DNA of 64,000 bases from Paraburkholderia ginsengiterrae (GCF_001645125.1 NZ_LXKA01000087.1:1-64000); one strand, 5' to 3'. Numbered from the stretch's first letter, positions 8,284 to 16,211 are shown. A program made the numbers and translations. The notes: generated by a model from the letters alone, not told the origin.

Positions 8284-8612
8284 GCCGGCTGCGCGATGTC
8301 TCGCTAAGCGCCTGCGTAATTGCGTGCGTGGCCGGCGCCGGGCCGGCGGCCGCGCGTAACTGGGTCGTGACGATCGAGCAAATGCGCTTCGCGCCGTCCA
8401 CTCTGACTGTGCATCGAGGGGACACCATTGTGTGGGTCAACAAGGACCTCGTTGCGCATACGGTGAGCACCGATGCAAAGGGCTTCGACTCCGGCAGCAT
8501 TGCGCCCGAAGCATCCTGGCGATATGTTGTAAGCGGGCCCGGCCGTCAGCCGTACACGTGCCGGTTTCATCCAACGATGCATGGCACACTGATCGTCGAG
8601 CCTACACCGTGA
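8280..8612 (+). CDS. Cupredoxin (plastocyanin/amicyanin-like)
   Basis: This 110-residue protein has a signal peptide (about residues 1-25) and one blue-copper domain. Copper ligands can be placed: His60 in 'LVAHTV', then Cys94, His97 and Met100 in 'YTCRFHPTM', the C-x2-H-x2-M spacing of amicyanin-like proteins. It should act in the periplasm as a one-electron carrier or copper-binding protein. It overlaps the DUF4142 gene by four bases. Its stop region overlaps a possible GTG start (8609) of the sigma factor, so three genes are tightly linked. A functional link between copper or redox state and the sigma factor is an inference. Confidence 0.9.
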   Translation: MSRLRDVSLSACVIACVAGAGPAAARNWVVTIEQMRFAPSTLTVHRGDTIVWVNKDLVAHTVSTDAKGFDSGSIAPEASWRYVVSGPGRQPYTCRFHPTMHGTLIVEPTP

Positions 8613-8629
8613 CCGAGCGAGGTGCCGCA

Positions 8630-9325
8630 ATGGCCGACGTGTACTCCAGCGGATTGGCAGATCCCGATGCGGACATTGTGCACCGTGTCCAGGCGGGCGA
8701 CCGCGCGGCCTTCGAGCTTTTGATGCGCCGCCACAACCGGCGCCTTTACCGGCTGGCGCGTGCCACGCTGCGCAATGACGCCGAAGCGGAAGATGCGTTA
8801 CAGGATGCATATCTGAAGGCCTTCAGATCAATCGCCCAGTTTCGCGGCGACGCCGCGCTTTTTACGTGGCTCTCGCGCCTCGTGCTCAATGAATGTCTTG
8901 GCAGGATGCGCCGTGAGACACGCCGCCAGAAGGTGATTCCGATGCTGCCGGATTGTCCCGACGAGGAGCAGATGTCTTTCGAAATCGACGCGACGAATAC
9001 CCGCGATGACTGCGCCCCCGACCAGTCGGCCGCCCGCGCAGAGATCCGGGCGCTTCTCGAACGCAAGCTCGATGCTCTGCCCGTGGGCTTTCGCACGGTG
9101 TTCGTGCTCAGATCGGTTGAGGAGCTGAGCATCGAAGAAACGGCGCAAAGCCTGGGCATTCCCGAAGCCACGGTGCGCAGCCGTCATTTCAGGGCGAGAT
9201 CGATGTTGCGCGAATCGCTAGCGCAAGAACTCGACCGGCTGGGGCCGGAATTATTCGAATTCGGCGGCAAACATTGCGACCGCGTCGTCGCAGCCGTGCT
9301 TGAGCGGCTGCGACGATCTAGATGA
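8630..9325 (+). CDS. ECF-type RNA polymerase sigma factor
   Basis: This 231-residue sigma-70 family protein has only regions 2 and 4. Region 2 (about residues 17-90) contains 'LRNDAEAEDALQDAYLKAF' and 'WLSRLVLNECLGRMRR'. Region 4 (about 145-200) contains 'LPVGFRTVFVLRSVEELSIEETAQSLG' and 'EATVRSRHFRARSML'. An acidic linker (residues 104-135) joins them. The ATG at 8630 has GAGG upstream; a GTG at 8609 overlapping the cupredoxin stop is an alternative that adds seven residues. No anti-sigma gene follows: the next gene is a convergent cupredoxin. Regulation through the upstream exported proteins is possible but unproven. Confidence 0.92.
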   Translation: MADVYSSGLADPDADIVHRVQAGDRAAFELLMRRHNRRLYRLARATLRNDAEAEDALQDAYLKAFRSIAQFRGDAALFTWLSRLVLNECLGRMRRETRRQKVIPMLPDCPDEEQMSFEIDATNTRDDCAPDQSAARAEIRALLERKLDALPVGFRTVFVLRSVEELSIEETAQSLGIPEATVRSRHFRARSMLRESLAQELDRLGPELFEFGGKHCDRVVAAVLERLRRSR

Positions 9326-9380
9326 TCTGGAGTTCTATGCATTGTTTTGACGTGCCTGTCAGCAGGACCGCATGCGCGAT

Positions 9381-9797
9381 TCACGGCGTCACTGCGAGCT
9401 CCGTGTGCATGCCTGCCGTGTAGTGCCCAGGCTTGTTGCAGATCAGCACGTAATGGCCGGGCGCGAGTTTGAATGACGCGTGCTTGCTCTTGCCCGGACC
9501 GATATCCTCGACTTCGCCCACCTTACTGAGCTTGTGCTCAGGCACCGTGCCCTTGCTGACGGGCAGCGCGCCATCCGAAAGATCCGTTTTGAGCACGACG
9601 AGTTCGTGCTCCATGTTGTTGTCCGCGGCATTCCTGACGTCGATCGTGACGCGGCCCGTCCTCACGTTATGAGTGTCGAGCTGGATCGAGTTCGATAACA
9701 AGGTGGCCTTGACGGTTTGCTGCGCCCAGCTGGCATGCGATGTCATGCCGAGTGCAGTTGCACCGATAAAGACAGCGATTCCGTAAGCGAGACGCAT
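9381..9797 (-). CDS. Cupredoxin (rusticyanin/azurin-like)
   Basis: This 138-residue exported protein has a signal peptide ending near SWA-QQ (residue 25) and a copper site with His64 ('NMEHELVV'), Cys120, His125 and Met130 ('ICNKPGHYTAGM', C-x4-H-x4-M). The motif and length match small periplasmic blue-copper proteins annotated as plastocyanin/azurin or sulfocyanin-like. The ATG at 9797 has AAGGAG about six bases upstream. It is convergent with the sigma factor gene, with 55 bases between them. Two different cupredoxins within 1.5 kb suggest a copper or electron-transfer theme for this region. Confidence 0.9.
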   Translation of the reverse strand: MRLAYGIAVFIGATALGMTSHASWAQQTVKATLLSNSIQLDTHNVRTGRVTIDVRNAADNNMEHELVVLKTDLSDGALPVSKGTVPEHKLSKVGEVEDIGPGKSKHASFKLAPGHYVLICNKPGHYTAGMHTELAVTP

Positions 9798-9971
9798 GGC
9801 AATCTCCTTTGCGTCAAAACATCGCGCCGCCGTTTCGTCGAGCGCGCAAACGCCCCTGCCTGAGCAACGGCATCAATTCTTCCAGCAGGGAGCGGCATGC
9901 CCAGTAAACGTACGCCGCGAGCGGCTTATTCCCGGATCAAATGACCCATCACGCGGCTTGACGAATTCAAG

Positions 9972-10691
9972 TCAAACCAACACACCACCACCGTCTATCA
10001 CCACTGTTTGCCCAGTGGCAAACGCGTTATTCATCAGGTGTACATATGTTTGCGCGATCTCGTCGGCCTCCCCGATCCGGTGGACCAGCAACCGCGTGCC
10101 GACCTCGCGATACAACACCTCGCGCTCATCTTCCGGAATGTTCGACCACAGCGCAGTGCGCGCGAAACCCGGGCTGACAATATTGACCCGAATCGGCGCG
10201 AGTTCAACCGCGAGGGCACGGGTGAAGCCTTCCATCGCACTACAGATACTTGCCCCGGTCGTCCATCCTTTTTGCGGCCGTGCACCGGCGACCCCGCTCG
10301 TCAGCACAATCGATCCGCCTCGCCGGATATTCGGGGCCGCGGCCTTCACCGCTGCAATCGCGCCGAACACTCGCACCTCGAACGCCTTGCGCACCGCGTG
10401 CAGGTCCGTATTCGCCAGTTCGCCAATTTGCAGGCTGTCGCCGGCCGTATAGGCCAGATGATCGAAGTCGGCGATCCTGGTGAACAGTTCAGCAACCGAA
10501 GCGGCATCGTTCAAATCCGCAACATGGCCGACCGCACGCGAGCCCAGTTCCGCGACGGCCGCCTTAACCTTGTCTTCACGCGAAGACGCCACAACGACCA
10601 TCGCCCCCTGCTCCACCGCGGCACGCGCGATGGCAAACCCGATACCTGACGTACCACCCAGCACTACCACTTTCTTGTCATGCAGATTCAT
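9972..10691 (-). CDS. SDR-family oxidoreductase lacking the YxxxK motif
   Basis: This 239-residue short-chain dehydrogenase has the N-terminal nucleotide motif 'VVLGGTSGIG' (TGxxxGxG-like), a conserved Ser in 'SIVLTSGVAG', and 'RVNIVSPGFARTALW' and 'VVIDGGG' at the end. The usual catalytic Tyr-x3-Lys is absent: the expected position reads 'GWTTGASICSAMEG'. This matches a known subgroup (PRK07041-like) with a degenerate active site, so activity may be altered or lost. The ATG at 10691 has AGGGGAT upstream. It is divergent from a LysR regulator that probably controls it. Confidence 0.88.
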   Translation of the reverse strand: MNLHDKKVVVLGGTSGIGFAIARAAVEQGAMVVVASSREDKVKAAVAELGSRAVGHVADLNDAASVAELFTRIADFDHLAYTAGDSLQIGELANTDLHAVRKAFEVRVFGAIAAVKAAAPNIRRGGSIVLTSGVAGARPQKGWTTGASICSAMEGFTRALAVELAPIRVNIVSPGFARTALWSNIPEDEREVLYREVGTRLLVHRIGEADEIAQTYVHLMNNAFATGQTVVIDGGGVLV

Positions 10692-10753
10692 GTTGATCCC
10701 CTGTCGATTGAGCCAAACGGCGTACGACAAAGTGTGATTGCGTAATCGGACTT

Positions 10754-10775
10754 GATAAACGATGATTTATTTATC
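10754..10775. promoter_or_regulatory. Inverted repeat in the SDR/LysR divergent promoter
   Basis: GATAAA (10754-10759) and TTTATC (10770-10775) form an inverted repeat with a ten-base spacer, 24 bases before the LysR start and 63 bases from the SDR start. Position and AT content fit a LysR-type operator. Which protein binds is inferred. Confidence 0.4.
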
Positions 10776-10798
10776 GCACTCGCAAATGGATCTTATGA

Positions 10799-11698
10799 AT
10801 GAACCGCTTTGTCAGCATGTCGATCTTCGTTCGGGTGGTCGAACGCGGCAGTTTTGCCGCCGCCGCCGAAGACAGCGGTATGACGGCGACGATGGTCGGC
10901 AATCATGTCCGCGCACTCGAACGTCTGCTTGGTACGCGTCTCCTCAACCGGACAACGCGGCGGCAGAGCCTGACTGAAATCGGCCGGGGCTACTACGAAC
11001 AGTGCGTCAGCATTCTGGCCCAGGTCCAATCCGCGGAAATCGACGCGCGCGACATGCGCGCGCGGCCACGCGGACGCCTGCGGATCAGCGCGCCGGTCAT
11101 CTTCGCGGCCTGCCGGCTCGCGCCGGCCATGAAGGTCTATCTCGAGCGCTATCCCGACGTGCAAGTGGAACTGGTGCTGAACGATCGCATCGTCGATCTC
11201 GCGGATGAAGGCTTCGACGCCGCGATCCGGGTCGGCGCCTTGCCCGATTCGAACCTGATCGCACGACCGCTGATGCCTTCATCGCGCATTGTCTGTGCCG
11301 CACCGGGTTATCTGGCGCGGTACGGAACACCGGCCACGCCTAAAGATCTGGAACAACATCATTGCCTCGCGTTCCGATTCAACAGCGGCGCCGAGCGCGA
11401 CTGGAGCTTCACCCTTGCCGACGGTTCGCAACAGACGGTGCGCGTGCCTGGCCGGCTCGATATCAGCGAGGGCCATGCGTTGCGTGAAGCCGCGCTCACC
11501 GGCCTCGGCATTGCACGGCTGCCGGATATGATGCTGGAGCGCGACCTCGCCGCGGGAAAGTTGATCAGGTTGTTTGCCGATCTGCAGATGCCGACGTTTC
11601 CCGTGCACATCGTCTATATGCCCGAGCGCAAACAGACCGCGAAACTCGCGAGTTTCGTCGAGTTCGTGATTGGACAATTTGGTCCTGAGCGTCGATAA
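10799..11698 (+). CDS. LysR family transcriptional regulator
   Basis: This 299-residue protein has an N-terminal winged helix-turn-helix (residues 1-60, 'FAAAAEDSGMTATMVGNHVRALE' and 'GTRLLNRTTRRQSLTE') and a substrate-binding domain from about residue 90 ('GRLRISAPVIFAACRLAPAM'). It belongs to the branch in which the HTH starts 'MSIFVRVVERGSF'. The effector is unknown. It is divergent from the SDR gene with 107 bases between, the usual arrangement of regulator and target. The start ATG at 10799 has no strong ribosome site. Confidence 0.92.
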   Translation: MNRFVSMSIFVRVVERGSFAAAAEDSGMTATMVGNHVRALERLLGTRLLNRTTRRQSLTEIGRGYYEQCVSILAQVQSAEIDARDMRARPRGRLRISAPVIFAACRLAPAMKVYLERYPDVQVELVLNDRIVDLADEGFDAAIRVGALPDSNLIARPLMPSSRIVCAAPGYLARYGTPATPKDLEQHHCLAFRFNSGAERDWSFTLADGSQQTVRVPGRLDISEGHALREAALTGLGIARLPDMMLERDLAAGKLIRLFADLQMPTFPVHIVYMPERKQTAKLASFVEFVIGQFGPERR

Positions 11699-11811
11699 CG
11701 CCCTCTGGTCAGAACGGCACGTTAAACGATACGATGCTTGTCTGTTCCGAAGCTGGCGCGCCATCGCGACACTTCCGTCTGCAACTCAACCGATCGACTG
11801 AGCATCTACCC

Positions 11812-12297
11812 TTGACTATCCATATCCGCCCCGCCACCGCAGCCGACGCTGCACTGATTCTTCGCTTCATCACGGAACTCGCGGTATATGAAAAAGCGGA
11901 GCACGAAGTCGTCGCAACCGTCAAAGACATCGAAACGAGCCTGTTCTCCACGGGTTCCAGCGCGACGGCGCTGATCTGCGAGATGAACGGCGAGCCGGTC
12001 GGTTTTTGCGTCTACTTTTTCTCGTATTCGACGTGGCTCGGCAAACAAGGGCTTTATCTGGAAGACCTGTACGTGTCGCCGGCATCGCGCGGCAGCGGTG
12101 CGGGCAAACAGATGCTGCGCCACCTTGCGCGAATTGCCTGCGAAACAGGTTGCGGCCGTTTCGAATGGAGCGTGCTCGACTGGAACGAACCGGCAATCGG
12201 TTTCTATGAATCGATCGGCGCGAGCGCGCAAAGCGAGTGGGTGCGTTATCGCTTGGCGGGAGACGCGCTTAAGGCGTTTGCCGAAGGCGACGCGTAA
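11812..12297 (+). CDS. GNAT family N-acetyltransferase
   Basis: This 161-residue acetyltransferase starts at a TTG (11812), because homology to the family ('TIHIRPATAADAALI') begins exactly there and no ATG fits. The acetyl-CoA loop reads 'LYVSPASRGSGAGKQML', and the C-terminal 'WNEPAIGFYESIGA' is typical of the spermidine/thialysine acetyltransferase branch. The substrate is probably a small amine, but this is not certain. Its stop is 12 bases before a phosphatase gene remnant. Confidence 0.88.
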   Translation: MTIHIRPATAADAALILRFITELAVYEKAEHEVVATVKDIETSLFSTGSSATALICEMNGEPVGFCVYFFSYSTWLGKQGLYLEDLYVSPASRGSGAGKQMLRHLARIACETGCGRFEWSVLDWNEPAIGFYESIGASAQSEWVRYRLAGDALKAFAEGDA

Positions 12298-12309
12298 GCG
12301 ACACTCGAC

Positions 12310-12408
12310 TTGATACGCGCCCTGTTCGTGTGCAGCAAAAACCGCCTGCGTAGTCCGACGGCGGAACAGGTGTTCACCACTCGTCGCACTGCTGGAGCAG
12401 AAAGCGGG
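12310..12408 (+). pseudogene. Remnant of a low-molecular-weight phosphotyrosine phosphatase-like gene
   Basis: The first 33 codons from a TTG at 12310 read IRALFVCSKNRLRSPTAEQ and then VFTTRR. This is the N-terminus of a small protein-tyrosine-phosphatase-like family, with the P-loop C-x5-R (CSKNRLR) intact. Beyond about 12408 the similarity stops, and the frame runs into DNA that codes for the flavin reductase on the other strand. An intact family member is about 105-110 residues, so only the 5' third survives. The best explanation is a deletion that removed the 3' part and joined it to the neighbouring gene. Confidence 0.7.
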
Positions 12409-12444
12409 CAAATTTCTTCGAAGCAAGTAATCGCCCGCCAGCCT

Positions 12445-13029
12445 TCACTTGACCGCCATACTCTCCACCGGCTCCACCTCAAACGCTTCTCCGGTGGCAA
12501 AAAACGTCCCCCCAGCCACGTAGTGGCACGTGCGCAGATCGGGATCGTCGCCGAAGTGCCAGCGGTTGTTCGAATACACGCGGCTGTCCGCATACGCCGC
12601 GACCACTTCGCCGATAATCAGATCGTGGCGCTGGCTGTCGTCCGGAATCACCTTGCACTCCATCCACGTGATGCAGCCGGCGAGCATCGGCACGTCGATG
12701 TGTTGCGCAGGGAACGTCTCGAGACCGAAGGCGGCGAACTTGTCGAATTCGGTGCCCGCGTTCGAACCCACCGCCAACGTCTGTGCGGCGAATCCGCGGC
12801 TCGGCAGTTGCAGTCCGAATACACCGCTCGCTTCCATCAGTTGCCGCGTGAGCGTGCGGCCGTCCACCACCACGACCACCTTCGGCGGATTGAAGTCGAG
12901 CGGCATGGCCCACGAAGCCGCCATCACATTCGTGCGGCCGCCGTGCGCGCTGGTAATGATCGTGACCGGCCCATGATTCAGTAGCTGCGTGGCCCGCGGC
13001 AATGCAACAGGCTCTCGGGTAACTTTCAT
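12445..13029 (-). CDS. Flavin reductase family protein
   Basis: This 194-residue FMN-binding split-barrel protein shows 'GPVTIITSAHGGRTNVMAASWAMPLDFNPPKV' at residues about 20-50, the FMN-binding start of the flavin reductase-like domain. 'EFDKFAAFGLETFPAQHIDVPML' and 'ECKVIP' come later. Members reduce flavin with NAD(P)H or bind FMN as a redox partner. The ATG at 13029 was chosen since the domain begins there; an upstream extension of 36 codons is low-complexity. No partner oxygenase is adjacent. The 3' end lies 36 bases from the phosphatase remnant on the other strand. Confidence 0.87.
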   Translation of the reverse strand: MKVTREPVALPRATQLLNHGPVTIITSAHGGRTNVMAASWAMPLDFNPPKVVVVVDGRTLTRQLMEASGVFGLQLPSRGFAAQTLAVGSNAGTEFDKFAAFGLETFPAQHIDVPMLAGCITWMECKVIPDDSQRHDLIIGEVVAAYADSRVYSNNRWHFGDDPDLRTCHYVAGGTFFATGEAFEVEPVESMAVK

Positions 13030-13160
13030 ACGTTTGTTCGCTTCAAAGTGGATGCACGGATTGTAGCGGGGCCGCGCGAGGCCGGTGCGGCCACGCTCAT
13101 CCGGGCCGCACTTGCCTTTCTCAGGCGAGAATGCCATTTCAACAGAACAATGGAGACACC

Positions 13161-13253
13161 GTGCGCGTCATCTGCCTGCATGCCTCTGGCTGCACAATCA
13201 CTGTATCCAACGCGCCGGCCCGCGCTGTGCGCTGGCAGACATTCGCACACTGA
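13161..13253 (+). CDS. Possible 30-residue leader peptide
   Basis: A GTG at 13161 with GGAG five bases upstream opens a 30-codon frame ending at a TGA (13251-13253). The kinase ATG at 13260 follows six bases later and has no ribosome site of its own. The small frame is in the same register as the kinase gene. Two readings fit: a translated leader that couples to the kinase, or an N-terminal extension lost through the in-frame stop. Homologous kinases start near 'MFTEYIVKWDL', which favours the leader. Confidence 0.4.
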   Translation: MRVICLHASGCTITVSNAPARAVRWQTFAH

Positions 13254-13259
13254 CGCGCC

Positions 13260-14066
13260 ATGTTCACCGAGTACATCGTCAAATGGGATCTGGTGCAGGA
13301 CGGCGAGCCGCTTCGCACGCACAGCAGCCGGCTCCTGCCGGTGCGCCGGCACGGCGTGCCGGCAATGCTGAAAGTCGCACAGGAACCCGAAGAGAAATTC
13401 GGCGCGCGGCTCATGGTGTGGTGGGACGGCGAAGGCGCCGCCCGCGTCCTCGCGCACGATGCCAATGCCGTCCTGCTCGAACGTGCGCAAAGCAGTCACG
13501 CGCTGGCGGATCTGGCGCGCACGGGCAACGACGATGACGACGATCGCGCCATCGACATTCTTTGCGCCACCACCGCGCGCCTTCACGAACCGCGCCATAA
13601 ACCGCTGCCGGAGCTGGTCGGGCTGCCGCGCTGGTTCGAGAGCCTATGGCCCGCAGCCCGGCACTACGGCGGCTGGCTCAACGGGAGTGCCGCCGCCGCG
13701 CAGGCATTACTCGCCGCGCCGCAGGAGGGGGTGGTCCTGCACGGCGACATCCATCACGGCAACGTCCTCGATTTCGGCCCGCGCGGCTGGCTGGCGATCG
13801 ACCCGAAAGGCCTGCACGGCGAGCGCGGTTTCGACTACGCCAATATTTTCTGCAATCCCGACGACGATTCAGCCCTGATACCCGGACGGTTCGAGCGTCG
13901 CGTCGAGCGAGTCGCGCTGAAAGCCGGACTCGACCGGCGCCGCTTGCTGCAATGGATACTCGCGTGGTCCGGATTGTCCGCGGCGTGGATTCTCGAAACT
14001 GGCGAGACACCCGGCATTGACAGGGAGATCGCCGGGATGGCGGCCGATGCGCTCAGGCACGGATAG
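13260..14066 (+). CDS. Aminoglycoside/hydroxyurea phosphotransferase-like kinase
   Basis: This 268-residue protein belongs to the APH(6)/hydroxyurea kinase family. 'RHGVPAMLKVA' (about residues 30-40) carries the ATP-binding Lys. The catalytic loop reads 'VVLHGDIHHGNVLDF' (about 160-174), with the catalytic Asp in HGD, and the metal-binding Asp follows in 'WLAIDPKGLHGERGFD'. Family members phosphorylate streptomycin-like aminoglycosides or hydroxyurea; many chromosomal copies have an unknown natural substrate. The ATG at 13260 lacks a ribosome site, so translation may depend on the upstream 30-codon frame. No mobile element is near, so this looks like a chromosomal, intrinsic gene. Confidence 0.88.
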   Translation: MFTEYIVKWDLVQDGEPLRTHSSRLLPVRRHGVPAMLKVAQEPEEKFGARLMVWWDGEGAARVLAHDANAVLLERAQSSHALADLARTGNDDDDDRAIDILCATTARLHEPRHKPLPELVGLPRWFESLWPAARHYGGWLNGSAAAAQALLAAPQEGVVLHGDIHHGNVLDFGPRGWLAIDPKGLHGERGFDYANIFCNPDDDSALIPGRFERRVERVALKAGLDRRRLLQWILAWSGLSAAWILETGETPGIDREIAGMAADALRHG

Positions 14067-14116
14067 AGGCGGGGCAAGTCAGGGGCGGCGGCTCGCGAAC
14101 CGCCGCCCCATGTGCG

Positions 14117-14449
14117 TCAGTGCAGGGCTTTGCCGTTGGGCAGCGCGTCCAGCGGTTTGTGCTGTTCGTCGCCGAGCCCGGGGAAGAACGCGTTCCATGC
14201 GGCGCGCACGCCTTGGGCCGCGGTGGCTTCGGCGCTGATCGATTCGGCCTCGCCTTCGCCGGCTTTCGATGGATCGGCTGACAAGCCGCGCCAATGCGTA
14301 AAAACGAGCAGCGGTTTTTCGCTCCAGACGCCGTCGCCGAATTTTGCAAACGCGGTGTCGCCGCTCGTCAGTTGCACCTCGTACCAGCCTTCGCGCACGG
14401 GCGTATGGGCGGCAAGGTCAAACCACGCGGTCGGTTCGATTTCCTTCAT
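14117..14449 (-). CDS. Hypothetical protein (WYEV/THWRGL type)
   Basis: This 110-residue soluble protein has 'VREGWYEVQLTSGDTAFAKFGDGVWSEKP' followed by 'FTHWRGL' in the first half. The same pattern of a short domain (Gly-Trp-Tyr, then a His-Trp-Arg pair) occurs in small phage and chromosomal proteins of unknown function. The second half is Ala/Glu-rich and ends in 'FFPGLGDEQHKPLDALPNGKALH'. The ATG at 14449 has GGAG five bases upstream; an in-frame ATG at 14476 is a weaker alternative. It is convergent with the kinase gene. Confidence 0.7.
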   Translation of the reverse strand: MKEIEPTAWFDLAAHTPVREGWYEVQLTSGDTAFAKFGDGVWSEKPLLVFTHWRGLSADPSKAGEGEAESISAEATAAQGVRAAWNAFFPGLGDEQHKPLDALPNGKALH

Positions 14450-14619
14450 GTCGTCTCCGGTCGAATAGATCGTCATAGATAACCGCAACAAGCGCACGCT
14501 TCGTGCCCGAGCCAGCAATGGCCGGACAGGCGTGCCGCATGCCGTGTAATGCTGCAGTGCAGCGCGCCGAACATGGCCTGCGCGCGATCCGCCGATGTCA
14601 CACACGCCGAAATCGCCGC

Positions 14620-14675
14620 GCATAAGCGACACGATAGCGCGACATGGGCCGCGCGGACAAACGCAATAAGTGACA
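14620..14675. repeat. Two 12-bp direct repeats 44 bp apart
   Basis: ATAAGCGACACG (14620-14631) and ATAAGTGACACG (14664-14675) match at 11 of 12 positions and start 44 bases apart, about four helix turns. They sit upstream of the 110-residue gene and downstream of the MocR gene, and they may be regulatory. Otherwise the 253-base gap 14450-14702 holds nothing I recognise. Confidence 0.4.
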
Positions 14676-14702
14676 CGCGACGCGGCACGGCCCGCGCGGC
14701 AG

Positions 14703-16205
14703 TCAACCCGCTTTCCGCCCGCGTTTCGGCTTGCCCTCCATCTCGCCCGCGAGTCCGGCCAGCACACGGATAGCGGGGGCCAGCCGCTCGGCGGGCGTGT
14801 TTCCGTAGCCGATCACCAGACCGTTTGTTTCGGCGCGCGGTTGCAACGCGAAGCCGGAGAGTGCGCGCGGATTGAAACCTTGGGCCAGCGCGCGTGCAGT
14901 GAGATTGCTATCGACGATGCTTGCCGGCAAGCGCAGCGTCAGATGCATGCCGCAATTGCCACCCAGAATTTGCGAGGGCGCGAAATGCGCGTTGAGCGCC
15001 TCGCGCAATGCCTGCTGACGGTCGCGATACAGCCGCCGCATGCGCCCGAGATGCAGCCCGAATTCGCCACTGCCGATGAAATGCGCGAGTGCAAGTTGCT
15101 CCAGACGATGCCCGCCGCGCAGCATCTCCTGCACCGCGACGGCCGTGTGCGCGGCGATCGCGCGCGGCAGCACCACGAAGCCGATGCGCAGCGCCGGAAA
15201 CATCGTTTTGCTGAAGGAACCGACGTAGAGCACCGGCGCGTCCTCCACCAGCCCCTGCATGCTGGCGATCGGTTCGCCGGTGTGGCGAAATTCGCCGTCG
15301 TAGTCGTCTTCGATCAGCCACGCGCCCACGCGCCGCGCCCGGGCGATCAGCTCCAGACGGCGCGCCACCGAGAGCACCGCTCCCGTCGGATACTGGTGTG
15401 CGGGCGACGTGTAGATCAGCTTTGGCGGGTGCGTGTGCCACGCATCGGGCGGCACGGCCATGCCTTCGGGATCGACGGGCATCGGCAGCGTGGTTAGATC
15501 GCCCAAATTGAACGCGGCTTTCGCGCCGCGATAACCCGGGTCTTCGACCCACGCGACATCGCCCGGATTGGTGAAGAGCCGTACGCACAGGTTGAGCGCC
15601 TCCTGCGCGCCTTCGGTGATCACGACTTGCGAGCCGTCGCAGCGCACACCGCGCGCCATGCGCAGATGGGCGGCGATCGCGTCGCGCAAGGCCGGCTCGC
15701 CGGCCGGTGTGCCGTAGCCGAGCGCCTCGGGCAAACCGTGCTCCATCGCACGTTCAAGCGCGCGCCGCCAGGCGGTCACCGGGAAACGGTCCAGCGCGGG
15801 CGTGCCGGGCGTCAAAGGCAATGTGTTGTCGGCATGCGTGCGCGTGGCCGCGAACTGCCCGACGCGCGCCGCGTAAGCCGCCTGCGGCGCGGCGGGTTGC
15901 ACCCGCGGCTCACCGCGCGCGGACGGGCTGGAGAGCGGGCTGACGCGCGTGCCCTGTTTGTCGGCGACGACATAGCCGACCGCGGCCAGATGCTCGTACG
16001 CAATCACCACCGTGTTGCGCGAGACGCCCATCTCCGCCGCCAGCAAACGCGACGACGGCAGAAGCGAGCCCGCCGGCACGCGCCCGGTGAGGATTGCCTG
16101 CTGCAACCGCTCGATCAGCTGCTTCTGCAGCGGCGCGGGCTTGTCGGCGCCGCCTTGGGCCGTCGCCGTCAGCGGGTTGTCGAGCGGACCAATGATTTCG
16201 ATCAT
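14703..16205 (-). CDS. MocR/PdxR-type GntR regulator with aminotransferase domain
   Basis: This 500-residue fusion has an N-terminal GntR winged helix ('RLQQAILTGRVPAGSLLPSSRLLAAEMGVSRNTVV', residues about 30-65) and a class I aminotransferase fold. 'VGSFSKTMFPALRIGFVVLP' carries the PLP-binding Lys. MocR regulators sense PLP or a PLP adduct and control a neighbouring, often divergent gene. The ATG at 16205 was chosen since homology starts just after it; a TTG at 16223 is possible. It is divergent from a GNAT gene with a repeat pair between them, making that gene the likely target. Confidence 0.92.
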   Translation of the reverse strand: MIEIIGPLDNPLTATAQGGADKPAPLQKQLIERLQQAILTGRVPAGSLLPSSRLLAAEMGVSRNTVVIAYEHLAAVGYVVADKQGTRVSPLSSPSARGEPRVQPAAPQAAYAARVGQFAATRTHADNTLPLTPGTPALDRFPVTAWRRALERAMEHGLPEALGYGTPAGEPALRDAIAAHLRMARGVRCDGSQVVITEGAQEALNLCVRLFTNPGDVAWVEDPGYRGAKAAFNLGDLTTLPMPVDPEGMAVPPDAWHTHPPKLIYTSPAHQYPTGAVLSVARRLELIARARRVGAWLIEDDYDGEFRHTGEPIASMQGLVEDAPVLYVGSFSKTMFPALRIGFVVLPRAIAAHTAVAVQEMLRGGHRLEQLALAHFIGSGEFGLHLGRMRRLYRDRQQALREALNAHFAPSQILGGNCGMHLTLRLPASIVDSNLTARALAQGFNPRALSGFALQPRAETNGLVIGYGNTPAERLAPAIRVLAGLAGEMEGKPKRGRKAG

Positions 16206-16211
16206 CTTAGC

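Noticed and set aside
12310-12984. A full-length 224-residue phosphatase-like protein
   Set aside because: Only the first 33 residues match the family; the rest is antisense to the flavin reductase gene, so I call a remnant.
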